This document shows positions 48,605 through 56,920 of a stretch of 61,329 nt of DNA, one piece after another (position 1 is the first letter of the stretch; each line of letters begins with the position of its first letter). This DNA is from Mahella sp. (GTDB lineage Bacteria; Bacillota; Clostridia; Mahellales; Mahellaceae): contig NZ_JAIHAU010000004.1 in assembly GCF_020054945.1 (NCBI RefSeq), positions 72,903-134,231 of the forward strand, in the 5' to 3' direction. Under the pieces are notes generated by a model. The model did no database searches. It saw nothing but the letters and a program-made list of their open reading frames with translations, and was not told the DNA's origin. The translations under genes and the position numbers were made by a program.

Positions 48605-49309
48605 ATGATAGAATTAAAGAACGTTGCCAAAAACTACGGGCTTAGTGCCCTCGGCCTTTATAGTGAAAGCGCAATCATAAATACCGGTGAGATAGTAGGG
48701 ATCCTGGGCGAGAACGGCTCGGGCAAAACCACCATGCTCAAGGCCATAATGGGGTTATGCGATATACAGTACGGGGAGATACTGATCGACGGCAGGCCCG
48801 TTTTCGAGCAATATGACAGGATGGCTTTCATAACCTGCGAAGGGAGCTACTTTCCCAACATGACGCCTTATGAATATGGGAATTTTTTGGCCGAATTTTT
48901 CCCGTCCTTCGATATGGATCGCTACTGGAATCTCATTAAGTTCTTCGATCTCGATTATTTGAAGAAGATCAAAACCTTCTCGGCCGGGCAGAAAGCAAAG
49001 CTTGAGGTGTCGGCGGGGTTTTCCAAAGGGGCGAAATACATCCTCATGGACGAGCCGTTTCTCGGCAGCGATATGTTCACAAGGCGGGATTTCTTAAAGC
49101 TGTTGGTATCGGATTTCAGGGAGGATGAAACCATACTTATATCCACGCATTTCATAGATGAGATAGAGAATATAATCGACAGGGCCATAATCTTAAGGTA
49201 TGGCAGGATAAAGGCCGATTTTTATATCGATGACATAAAGAATCAAGGTAAAACACTCGCCGATATAATGACGGAGGTAAAAAAAGTTCTTAGCAAGAGC
49301 AAGACATGA
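48605..49309 (+). CDS. ABC transporter ATPase of the ytr-like cluster
   Basis: 234 residues: Walker A GENGSGKTTML, degenerate signature FSAGQKAKLEVSAG, Walker B YILMDEPFLGSD (an Asp-Glu pair) and switch histidine ISTHFIDE. YtrB/CcmA-like. ATG with AAGGTGAT upstream, directly after the previous stop. Confidence 0.92.
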   Translation: MIELKNVAKNYGLSALGLYSESAIINTGEIVGILGENGSGKTTMLKAIMGLCDIQYGEILIDGRPVFEQYDRMAFITCEGSYFPNMTPYEYGNFLAEFFPSFDMDRYWNLIKFFDLDYLKKIKTFSAGQKAKLEVSAGFSKGAKYILMDEPFLGSDMFTRRDFLKLLVSDFREDETILISTHFIDEIENIIDRAIILRYGRIKADFYIDDIKNQGKTLADIMTEVKKVLSKSKT

Positions 49310-49339
49310 AGTCCTATCCAACCGCTATGCCCAGGTGAG

Positions 49340-49475
49340 CAGAGTTGCTGAACAGCAATCTTTGATTGCGTAGCAGTTCAGCTTCACAGCCATGGAGAAG
49401 TGTATATGTCAAGCCTATAGCGGGCGTAGGCTTTACATCGTTGCAGGCACTGACTTGCCATATTACAAATTGAAG
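49340..49475. repeat. Structured intergenic repeat, copy 2
   Basis: Matches the reverse complement of 6190-6310: same GCAATC-TTT-GATTGC hairpin, AGCTTCACAGCC, GCGGGCGTAGGCTTTA and the end TATTACAAATTGAAG at 49461-49475. The outer stem is GCTGAAC/GTTCAGC instead of GGACCAC/GTGGTCC, so pairing is kept with different bases. The left end is missing. Confidence 0.65.
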
Positions 49476-49637
49476 AACCTATCTTAGGCTTTAAAATAGT
49501 CGTTCTCCTGAGATGATTGTATGCCATGGCCTTATATTTTGCAATTTATCACATAATAAACGGCCACGGCATATTTTATAAATAGATTATATCCTTTGAT
49601 TTTAAAAATAAAGGGTAAATTCAGGAGGTTAAAATCT

Positions 49638-50294
49638 ATGTTTTATCCACCATATTCTCCGGGATATCCCGGTCAAAATCCATGCTATCCCAGCCCCGGC
49701 ATGCCCTATCCGCCATGCGGCGATCAGCGCCGGCTCATGATGCAGGCGATGGATATATTTATGCGCAACGAACCGCTAATGAAACAGATGCACGAGAAAA
49801 TACACGCCATGGTGCAAAAGCCTGAATTGGCCAACGATGCCACTTTCCAGGATATGATGATGCACTTCAGGGAAATGGGCGATTACGGCAATAAAACCGC
49901 CGGCTACATTGCCGCGCTGCTATGCAAATCTTCGGGCGGTTATATGCCACCCAGTGATTGGTATTATCCTCCCATGCCGACTCATGATTGCTCGCACATG
50001 TGCATAGACGAGATGATGAAAAACTATGTGCAACCGATGGACGAACATCATCAAGCCGTTAAAGCTGATATAGAAAGCTTGAAAGCCAACCCTCGCTTTT
50101 CTCAAAACAGCGATTTTATGGAGTTCGTATCTCTATTCGAGCAACATGACGCGCTCAGCCAACAGCTCATGAATATACTCAATCAGCTGGCGGGCGGGAC
50201 GATGCCGCCTATGTACCCTCCTCCGGGAGCGATGCCACCCAACAATATGCCACCAATGTATCCGCCGTCCGACATGGGTTATATGGGGTATTGA
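49638..50294 (+). CDS. Pro/Tyr/Met-rich protein of unknown function
   Basis: 218 residues, ATG with AGGAGGTT seven bases upstream. Pro/Tyr/Gly-rich ends (YPPYSPGYPG near the start, NMPPMYPPSDMGYMGY at the end) enclose two helical modules rich in Met, His and Gln (QAMDIFMRNEPLMKQMHEKIH, MKNYVQPMDEHHQAVKADIE, both shortened here). No signal peptide. It could be a coat-like structural or metal-binding protein; neither is shown. Converges with the ZIP transporter gene. Confidence 0.7.
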   Translation: MFYPPYSPGYPGQNPCYPSPGMPYPPCGDQRRLMMQAMDIFMRNEPLMKQMHEKIHAMVQKPELANDATFQDMMMHFREMGDYGNKTAGYIAALLCKSSGGYMPPSDWYYPPMPTHDCSHMCIDEMMKNYVQPMDEHHQAVKADIESLKANPRFSQNSDFMEFVSLFEQHDALSQQLMNILNQLAGGTMPPMYPPPGAMPPNNMPPMYPPSDMGYMGY

Positions 50295-50296
50295 GA

Positions 50297-51037
50297 TTAT
50301 ATTACAGATGATATCACTATACCCAGTATGATGCCCGCTATGGTGCCCATGCTGGGTATTCTGCCTCTATACAGCTTGCTTGACTCGGGCAGCAGTTCGC
50401 TGCACGTTATATAGAGCATGGCGCCGCCGGCAAATCCGAGACATACAGCTATAAATGTAGGCGACATCTCGCCGAGATAATATCCTGCTATGGCACCTAT
50501 GCCCGTCGGTACGCCGGCCAACACTGTGCTTGCAAATACCAGACGCTTCGATATGCCGCCCATCATCATCGGTGTGGCCATGGCTATCCCTTCGGGTATA
50601 TCATGGAGCGCTATTATCATGCTTAACGCCAATCCGTACCGCTCATATACTGTAAAACCCGAACCTATGGCTATACCCTCGGGCAGATTATGCACTGCTA
50701 TGCCTATGCCTAATAGTACGCCGGCTTTCAAATAGCCCGAACGCACATCGCTTATATCTGTCCTTAACGCTTTGGGCATAAAACCGTCGAGTATGACTAT
50801 AAGGCCGACGCCGAGCAGCAAGCCGGCCAATCCTTGGCCAAGCCCTCCTATACTGAAGGCTTCGGGCAACAGGTCGAACGTTACCACCGCTATCATAAGG
50901 CCACTGGAAAAGTTCATTATGGTACTCAAAAAGCGCGGGCTGGGGTGCCTGAACAGCAAGGTTATAGCCCCTCCCAATCCGGTGCCTATTATGCCTGCCG
51001 AGCACCCTATAATGCTGTACAGCAATATATTGTTCAT
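50297..51037 (-). CDS. ZIP-family metal transporter
   Basis: 246 residues with eight hydrophobic segments. Metal-site helices HNLPEGIAIGSG and HDIPEGIAMATP are the two ZIP signatures. It imports zinc or another divalent metal. Stops three bases from the end of the convergent Pro/Met-rich gene. Confidence 0.92.
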   Translation of the reverse strand: MNNILLYSIIGCSAGIIGTGLGGAITLLFRHPSPRFLSTIMNFSSGLMIAVVTFDLLPEAFSIGGLGQGLAGLLLGVGLIVILDGFMPKALRTDISDVRSGYLKAGVLLGIGIAVHNLPEGIAIGSGFTVYERYGLALSMIIALHDIPEGIAMATPMMMGGISKRLVFASTVLAGVPTGIGAIAGYYLGEMSPTFIAVCLGFAGGAMLYITCSELLPESSKLYRGRIPSMGTIAGIILGIVISSVI

Positions 51038-51139
51038 ATATGACCTCGTTTTTATTTATATTCAGCTTATATGCGAGAATCTCACTGTACAATATATTAG
51101 CATCATAGAGCATATATGATATTATGCCAGATTAGTGAA

Positions 51140-51325
51140 CTATATCGCCAATAAATCGGCGGGTTTCGGATTCAAGATGAAACGATGTCCATTCTGTCGG
51201 TATATCTCAGACGTGCCCAAGCTAATCCTACACAGATACTTCTTCAGTATATTGTACACCCCAGCGCAATCTGCATTGTGTTCTTTACCCTCACTACATG
51301 CCCCTATATGGCACCGTATAAGCTA
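51140..51325 (-). pseudogene. C-terminal fragment of a TnpB-like (IS200/IS605) protein
   Basis: The minus-strand frame ending in TAG at 51140 reads about 60 codons with EHNADCAGVYNILKKYL, which matches the last RuvC motif (A-D-x-x-G-A-x-N-I-L) of TnpB, preceded by a remnant of the zinc finger (RCHIGAC). A stop just upstream and the lack of any larger frame show that it is a remnant. It directly abuts the CRISPR-like repeats. Confidence 0.6.
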
Positions 51326-51333
51326 GACAACTC

Positions 51334-51428
51334 CTCTACATCCCACATTGTTAATATAAACCTGCTTATTATCTTATTATTCGCAACGTAAAATATGAGC
51401 TTTACATCCCACGTTGTTAATATAAACC
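51334..51428 (-). CRISPR. Two-repeat CRISPR-like array
   Basis: Two 29-nt repeats (51334-51362 and 51400-51428), 27 of 29 identical, separated by 37 nt. On the minus strand they read GGTTTATATTAAC, then AA(C/T)GTGGGATGTA, resembling type I-B repeats of Clostridia (GTTT-ATATTAAC-GTGG-ATGTAAA pattern, from memory). Repeat and spacer sizes fit I-B. No cas gene is in the window, so it is an orphan or decayed array. Confidence 0.6.
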
Positions 51429-51429
51429 C

Positions 51430-51551
51430 AACCGCTATCGGGAGTACTATAAATGCCTCTATACTGGCTTTTGTGGTATCCTTACAAATCTGTTCTTTTA
51501 TTAATTTTTGCAGCAAGGTAGCAATTGTAGTTGTGCGCTTAAGCAAATAAT
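51430..51551. other. Intergenic sequence beyond the CRISPR-like repeats
   Basis: On the minus strand this would be the leader side of the array. It is AT-rich with no further repeat copy and no gene. Confidence 0.3.
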
Positions 51552-51573
51552 AAAAAAACCGGCCAATGCCGGT
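51552..51573 (-). terminator. Intrinsic terminator of the antiporter operon
   Basis: ACCGGC/GCCGGT stem (51558-51563, 51568-51573) with a four-base loop and seven T residues on the minus strand, just after the last PII-like gene. Confidence 0.9.
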
Positions 51574-51579
51574 TGTGGA

Positions 51580-51987
51580 TCAATAGTATTCGCTTTCATA
51601 CTGTTTCTGTATAATATTGCGGCGCTCGCGCCGGTCTATATGACGCTCCAGCTCACCGCCCTTGAACTTCACTACCGGCAGGACAAACATAATACCCGTA
51701 TCCGGTCTGTTCATATCTCCAAGCACCTTCGACACTGCCGCCATAGCATCGTTTACCTGCTCTTCGCGTTCTATAACCGAAAATATAGTTTTACTGACTC
51801 CATAATTCCCCTCCATGCTGCGCATGAAGCTGCCTATAATGGGCATACTGGAGAATTCCTCTTTCATCATGCTGCCGGCCCCTACCGAATCTATAACGGT
51901 CGCACCGCGCACGCCAACATCTTTTAGTGCCGCCAATACCTTTTTCAGCTTATCCACATTATTTAACACTATGAACAACACATACAT
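51580..51987 (-). CDS. PII-like protein 1, antiporter-linked
   Basis: 135 residues with a ferredoxin-like fold pattern of PII/CutA type: MYVLFIVLNNVDKLKKVLAALKDVGVRGATVIDS, of which LFIVLNNVDKL and GVRGATVIDSVG are typical, and a final strand GIMFVLPVV. A charged C-terminal extension (about 25 residues, HIDRRERRN) is absent from its partner. Lies 13 bp after a paralogue and downstream of a CPA2 antiporter, so it probably regulates that transporter, perhaps by nucleotide binding. Confidence 0.78.
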   Translation of the reverse strand: MYVLFIVLNNVDKLKKVLAALKDVGVRGATVIDSVGAGSMMKEEFSSMPIIGSFMRSMEGNYGVSKTIFSVIEREEQVNDAMAAVSKVLGDMNRPDTGIMFVLPVVKFKGGELERHIDRRERRNIIQKQYESEYY

Positions 51988-52000
51988 AAATCCTTCCCCC

Positions 52001-52357
52001 TCACTTACCCACAGCCTTTACCACCGGTACATAAAACATTATGCCGGTACCAGGCCTTGCCATATCGCCTACAACGCTCTCTACGGTTTCCATGGCCTGT
52101 TGAGCCTTCTCCTCATCCTCTACAAGCATTATCAACGTCTTGTTGTATATTATACCGCTGTCATCGTCAGCCATGCTCATACTGCCCACCACTACCGGCA
52201 CATTATAGCTGGCAAATGTATTCGGGCTGTAAAAATTAATGTATTGATTGGCGCTTATACTGTCTATTACGGTACAGCTCAATCCCATATCTTCTACGGC
52301 TTTCAGCACATCTTTAAGATATTCGGTTCTATTGAGCACAATAAACAAAGCCAACAT
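52001..52357 (-). CDS. PII-like protein 2, antiporter-linked
   Basis: 118 residues, paralogous to its neighbour: LALFIVLNRTEYLKDVLKAVEDMG, then CTVIDSIS, a variable loop (residues about 35-65, corresponding to the PII T-loop) and the shared end GTGIMFYVPVVK. Located 23 bp after the antiporter gene. Confidence 0.78.
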   Translation of the reverse strand: MLALFIVLNRTEYLKDVLKAVEDMGLSCTVIDSISANQYINFYSPNTFASYNVPVVVGSMSMADDDSGIIYNKTLIMLVEDEEKAQQAMETVESVVGDMARPGTGIMFYVPVVKAVGK

Positions 52358-52380
52358 AAAGCTCCCTCTTTCTCATACAA

Positions 52381-53568
52381 TTAATGGGCTGCGTTCCCGG
52401 CAGCTATCGCCGGTTTCTCTTTGAATGATATCTTCAACAGCGGCGGCGTGACCAATGTGCTTATTAATATCATCATTATTATAGCCGCATACACATCAGG
52501 TCCTATAATGCCCATGCTCTCGCCTAAAGATGCCACTATAAGGCCGACCTCGCCGCGCGACATCATGCCTATGCCCACCTGCAGTGATTCTCTAGTATTG
52601 AATCCCGATATTTTAGCGCCTACCCCGCAGCCGACAATTTTGCCTATCAAAGCGGCCAATGTCAAAAGCGAACCGAATACTAATACGTCGCCCAATAATC
52701 TGACATTCACGCCTAATCCTATGTTTATAAAAAATATGGGGGTAAAAAGATTATAGGCGAGGATTTGAGTGCCGTTGGATATGCGGTTTTTATAAGGTGT
52801 GGCCGACAATATGAGGCCGGCTATATATGCGCCGGTAATGGCCGCCACTCCCACATACTCGGCAAAAAAGCCAAATATGAATGTGAATATCAAAGCCAGC
52901 GTCAGCAGCGATTCGCCTATGCGTATCCTGCTCAAGACCAGTCTTGTAACCAATCTGTAGAGTATAATGCCTACTACCACTGCTCCAGCAAAAAACAATG
53001 CTATCTTGCCCAGCAGCAACCATATATTCTCTGTTGCTCCGGGGCGCACCATTCCAGCTACTACAGATAACAGTATAATACCCAGCACATCGTCTATAAC
53101 AGCCGCTCCCAGTATGGCCACGCCCTGTTTGGTCTTGAGCTTGCCTATCTCGCGCAGCACCTGCACCGTTATGCTGACGCTGGTAGCCGTCAATATGACG
53201 CCTATGAAAATAGCGGTCATCATGTCCATGCCCTCCATCATAGACACCAAGGCTCCAAGCACCAGCGGTACCACTACGCCTATAGACGCTATTATCATAG
53301 ATGCCTTACCCGAATCCCTCAACTCATTGAGATCGGTCTCCACGCCTGCTATAAACATGAGCAGCATTACACCTATATTAGCAAACTCCTCTATCAGCGT
53401 CGTGTCTGATGTTATAAAGCTTATGTTTAAAAGCGACGGCCCTATTATTATACCTATAATGATCTGCCCCAGTACGCTGGGCTGATCCACCTTCCTTGAT
53501 ATATAAGCCCCTATCAGTCCAGCTATCAGTAGTATAGCCAGTTGTAAGAGATACGTTGCGCTCTCCAC
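52381..53568 (-). CDS. CPA2-family monovalent cation/H+ antiporter
   Basis: 395 residues, about 12 hydrophobic spans. GQIIIGIIIGPSLL, LLMFIAGVETDL, AVIDDVLGIILLS (the conserved Asp pair) and SRGEVGLI are CPA2 markers (KefB/NapA type). It lacks the cytoplasmic RCK domain; the two PII-like genes downstream may take over regulation. GTG start with GAGAGGAG. Confidence 0.92.
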   Translation of the reverse strand: MESATYLLQLAILLIAGLIGAYISRKVDQPSVLGQIIIGIIIGPSLLNISFITSDTTLIEEFANIGVMLLMFIAGVETDLNELRDSGKASMIIASIGVVVPLVLGALVSMMEGMDMMTAIFIGVILTATSVSITVQVLREIGKLKTKQGVAILGAAVIDDVLGIILLSVVAGMVRPGATENIWLLLGKIALFFAGAVVVGIILYRLVTRLVLSRIRIGESLLTLALIFTFIFGFFAEYVGVAAITGAYIAGLILSATPYKNRISNGTQILAYNLFTPIFFINIGLGVNVRLLGDVLVFGSLLTLAALIGKIVGCGVGAKISGFNTRESLQVGIGMMSRGEVGLIVASLGESMGIIGPDVYAAIIMMILISTLVTPPLLKISFKEKPAIAAGNAAH

Positions 53569-53652
53569 GATTTTCTCCTCTCTCGTATAAATTTTCTGGA
53601 GCCATCATCATCGACAGCTAATTTGCTCATGCCTCGTCGCATGTGGCAGCCA

Positions 53653-54723
53653 TCAAACAGCCGCTTGAGACAGGCGCTCGGCCTGATCAGCCGTTATAAG
53701 GGCGTCTATCATCTCGTCCATATCACCGTTCAAGAAAGCCTCGAGCTGGTATATGGTAAGCCCTATGCGGTGATCGGTTACCCTGCCCTGCGGGAAATTG
53801 TATGTGCGTATGCGCTCGCTGCGGTCGCCGGTACCGACCTGACTGCGCCTGGTCTGAGCCAATTGGGCATCCTGCTCGGCTTGAGCTATGGCCAACAGGC
53901 GCGACTTCAAAACGCGCATAGCCTTATCCTTATTTTTAAGCTGCGACTTCTCATCCTGGCACGTTACCACTATACCAGTCGGTATATGCGTTATGCGCAC
54001 GGCCGAATCGGTGGTATTTACGCTTTGGCCTCCATGCCCGGTAGAGCGATATACGTCTATGCGCAGATCGTTGGGATTTATTTCCACTTCTACCTCTTCG
54101 GCCTCCGGCAACACAGCCACCGTTGCAGTAGACGTATGAATACGCCCTCCGGCCTCGGTAACCGGCACGCGTTGCACGCGGTGCACGCCGCTCTCATACT
54201 TGAGCCTGCTGTATGCGCCCTTACCCTCCACGGCAAATACTATCTCCTTTATGCCGCCCAGGTCGGTATAGTTGGAATCCATCACTTCTATCTTCCATCC
54301 GCGGCTCTCGGCATACAGCGAATACATCCTGAACAGGTTGGCAGCAAAAAGCGCTGCTTCCTCGCCACCAGCGCCGGCCCTTATCTCCATTATGACGTTG
54401 CGATCATCGTTGGGATCTCTGGGCAGCAGCAAGCGCTTTAATTCTTCTTCTAGTTTATCTTGGCGCTCTTTAAGCTCATCCATCTCCTGCTGAGCCAATT
54501 CCTTCAATTCGGCATCGCTGGTTTCCTTAATCATGGCCAGCACATCGTCCCTTTGCCTTACCACTTCTTTGTATTCCCTATATTTGGTTACTATTGGCTC
54601 CAGATCGGAATGCTCTTTGACCAGCTTTCGCCACACATCCTGCTGAGAAATAACCTCAGGATCGGACATCTTAACGCTCAGCTGTTCATATCGCTCCTCA
54701 ATATTATCCAGTCTATCCAGCAA
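53653..54723 (-). CDS. prfA: Peptide chain release factor 1
   Basis: 356 residues. GGQ motif in [10 protein letters not shown] and the stop-codon recognition tripeptide PVT in [10 protein letters not shown] mark RF1 (UAA/UAG) rather than RF2. The glutamine of GGQ is the PrmC methylation target; prmC lies upstream in the same operon. Confidence 0.97.
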   Translation of the reverse strand: MLDRLDNIEERYEQLSVKMSDPEVISQQDVWRKLVKEHSDLEPIVTKYREYKEVVRQRDDVLAMIKETSDAELKELAQQEMDELKERQDKLEEELKRLLLPRDPNDDRNVIMEIRAGAGGEEAALFAANLFRMYSLYAESRGWKIEVMDSNYTDLGGIKEIVFAVEGKGAYSRLKYESGVHRVQRVPVTEAGGRIHTSTATVAVLPEAEEVEVEINPNDLRIDVYRSTGHGGQSVNTTDSAVRITHIPTGIVVTCQDEKSQLKNKDKAMRVLKSRLLAIAQAEQDAQLAQTRRSQVGTGDRSERIRTYNFPQGRVTDHRIGLTIYQLEAFLNGDMDEMIDALITADQAERLSQAAV

Positions 54724-54744
54724 TCTATATCACATCCTCATATA

Positions 54745-55590
54745 CTACTTCCATTTATACGCCAACACTATGCGGTCCATGCCGGCAAAATCCTTGAGCA
54801 CCCGCACATCCTTAAAATCGCATTTTCTCAAAATATCGCTCACTGCCCGCCCTTGGTCATAGCCTATCTCCAATGCTAAAAAACCATGCGGTTTTAGCAG
54901 CTCACCGGCATGGCATAACTTGCGGTAAAAATCCAATCCATCTTGGCCGCCATTTAACGCCAGCTCAGGCTCGGAACGCACCTCAGGCGCCAGCTCCATT
55001 AAATCGTTCCGAGCTATATACGGCGGATTGGACACTATTATATCGAAAGCCATGCCCTTGACGGGTTCAAAAAGATCGCCTTCCAGCAATGCCACGCGCT
55101 GTTGCAAGCCGTATTTTTCCACGTTTATGCGCGCCACAGCCAAGGCATCCAGTGATATATCCACTGCCCACACGCGGCAGCCGCTCATATACCTGGCCAG
55201 AGCTATGGCTATGGCACCGCTACCCGTGCCTATATCCAATATCTGCGGAGGTTCCGGCATCCCTTTAGCCTCCTGCACAACGGCCTCCACTAATAATTCC
55301 GTTTCGGGACGCGGTATGAGCACGCGCTCATCCACGTAAAGCTCCATATCCATAAACCACGCTTTACGCAATATATATTGCAGGGGCATCCTGGCGCAGC
55401 GCTGTTCTATCCATTGTTGGAATACCATCTCCTGTTCGGGCAAAAGCGCGCGATTTCTGTCGAGATATAATGCGCTGCGATTCATGCCTAGGAGCTCCTG
55501 CAGCAATATCTCCACATCCCTGGCTGCCGTATCTATGCCGCTCTCCCGCAGCATATGTCCGCCCCATTCGAGCGCTCGAGCTACATCCAT
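54745..55590 (-). CDS. prmC: Release factor glutamine methyltransferase
   Basis: 281 residues. SAM-binding ILDIGTGSGAIAIALA and catalytic NPPY (IIVSNPPYIAR). The N-terminal helical domain binds release factors. Overlaps the upstream gene by 10 bp. Confidence 0.95.
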   Translation of the reverse strand: MDVARALEWGGHMLRESGIDTAARDVEILLQELLGMNRSALYLDRNRALLPEQEMVFQQWIEQRCARMPLQYILRKAWFMDMELYVDERVLIPRPETELLVEAVVQEAKGMPEPPQILDIGTGSGAIAIALARYMSGCRVWAVDISLDALAVARINVEKYGLQQRVALLEGDLFEPVKGMAFDIIVSNPPYIARNDLMELAPEVRSEPELALNGGQDGLDFYRKLCHAGELLKPHGFLALEIGYDQGRAVSDILRKCDFKDVRVLKDFAGMDRIVLAYKWK

Positions 55591-56501
55591 ACATCCCCTT
55601 CTGCCACAGCATTGAACGCTGCTATGGCCACCTCCAACTGCTGATCGTCAGGCTGACGCGTGGTAAGCTTTTGGAGCATAAGCCCCGGCCAGCTTATTAT
55701 GCGTACGATCAATGCATCGCTGCTGCCCGCCCAGCGTATCAATTCATAGGCCAATCCGGCCACCACCGGCAGCAAAAGCAGGCGCCCTACGGTACGCCAC
55801 AATATATTGCCCCAGCCGAGGAAAGCAAACAATACTATGCTCACCACCATCACCAACAACAGAAAATTAGTACCGCAACGCGGGTGCAAGGTGGTATATT
55901 TGCTGGCATTCTCCACTGTAAGCTCCTCTTCATGCTCGAAGCAATGTATAACCTTATGCTCGGCTCCATGATACTCGAATACGCGTTGTATATCCTTCAT
56001 GCGCGTAACCAGCAGCATATAGCTCAAAAACAAGGCAATGCGTATAACGCCTTCTATAAGGTTCAATAACAGCGGGCTGGTTATGGCCTGCTCCAGCAAA
56101 CCGGCAGCATACGTGGGCAGCAATACGAATAACGCCACGGCCAATATAACCGCTATGATCACAGCGAAGGCTATGCCTATATCGTCGACGCTCATACCGG
56201 TTTTTTCCGATAAAAAACGTTCAAAGCGCGACGGCTTATACTCTTCTTCCATGCCTTCACCGTATATTTTGGCCGAATCGGTCAACGACGTCATGCCGGT
56301 TACAAGCGAATCCACAAACGATGCCATGCCCCTTATTATGGGCAATTTCAGCAACGGATGGCGTTGCGATAAGGGCACTGACGGTTTTTTTACCACCTCT
56401 ATGGTGCCATCGCTCTTTCTTATCGCCATGGCCATGCTGTGCGGGCCTTTCATCATAACGCCCTCTATGACGGCTTGCCCACCTATTTTGGTCTTTTTCA
56501 A
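55581..56501 (-). CDS. yqhQ: DUF1385 membrane protein (YqhQ family)
   Basis: 306 residues. GGQAVIEGVMMKGP at the start and the FEYHGAEHKVIHCFE and HPRCGTNFLLLV motifs are diagnostic of DUF1385. About five membrane spans. Usual neighbour of rpmE, prmC and prfA in Clostridia; biochemical role unknown. Confidence 0.93.
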   Translation of the reverse strand: MKKTKIGGQAVIEGVMMKGPHSMAMAIRKSDGTIEVVKKPSVPLSQRHPLLKLPIIRGMASFVDSLVTGMTSLTDSAKIYGEGMEEEYKPSRFERFLSEKTGMSVDDIGIAFAVIIAVILAVALFVLLPTYAAGLLEQAITSPLLLNLIEGVIRIALFLSYMLLVTRMKDIQRVFEYHGAEHKVIHCFEHEEELTVENASKYTTLHPRCGTNFLLLVMVVSIVLFAFLGWGNILWRTVGRLLLLPVVAGLAYELIRWAGSSDALIVRIISWPGLMLQKLTTRQPDDQQLEVAIAAFNAVAEGDVWM

Positions 56502-56588
56502 AGAGGTCTACCTTCTCCCCATGTTCACTAACAAAATAATATTAAGAAAGGCTAGAGAAAGGATCTCTAACCTATCATACCGTCAGAC

Positions 56589-56804
56589 CTACTGGTCTTC
56601 CTTCAAGCCGTATCTTTGCCTGAAACGCTCGACACGGCCACCTGTATCCACCAACTTCTGTTTGCCGGTAAAGAACGGATGGCACTGCGAACACATCTCC
56701 ACATGTATCTCCTTTTTGGTGGAACCTGTTGTAAATGTATTGCCGCAAGCGCATATCACCTTTGCATCCTTATAATAAGTTGGATGTATATTCTCTTTCA
56801 TCAT
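56589..56804 (-). CDS. rpmE: Ribosomal protein bL31, zinc-binding form
   Basis: 71 residues. CACGNTF and [13 protein letters not shown] give the C-x-C...C-x2-C zinc site, and [10 protein letters not shown] is conserved. GGAGGTGAT precedes the ATG; the second codon is also ATG. Confidence 0.97.
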   Translation of the reverse strand: MMKENIHPTYYKDAKVICACGNTFTTGSTKKEIHVEMCSQCHPFFTGKQKLVDTGGRVERFRQRYGLKEDQ

Positions 56805-56872
56805 ATATCACCTCCAGAATCAGCCTCATTATTATAGCACAAGTCGATGAACAATATCAATGGTTATGCGCA

Positions 56873-56902
56873 TAAAAAAAGAACCGGCTTTGTGTCGGTT
56901 CT
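56873..56902 (-). terminator. Intrinsic terminator of hcp
   Basis: GAACCG/CGGTTC stem (56881-56886, 56896-56901) followed on the minus strand by seven or eight T residues. The plus strand also has CTCTTTT, so it may act in both directions. Confidence 0.85.
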
Positions 56903-56920
56903 CTTTTACTTCATTCCTAA

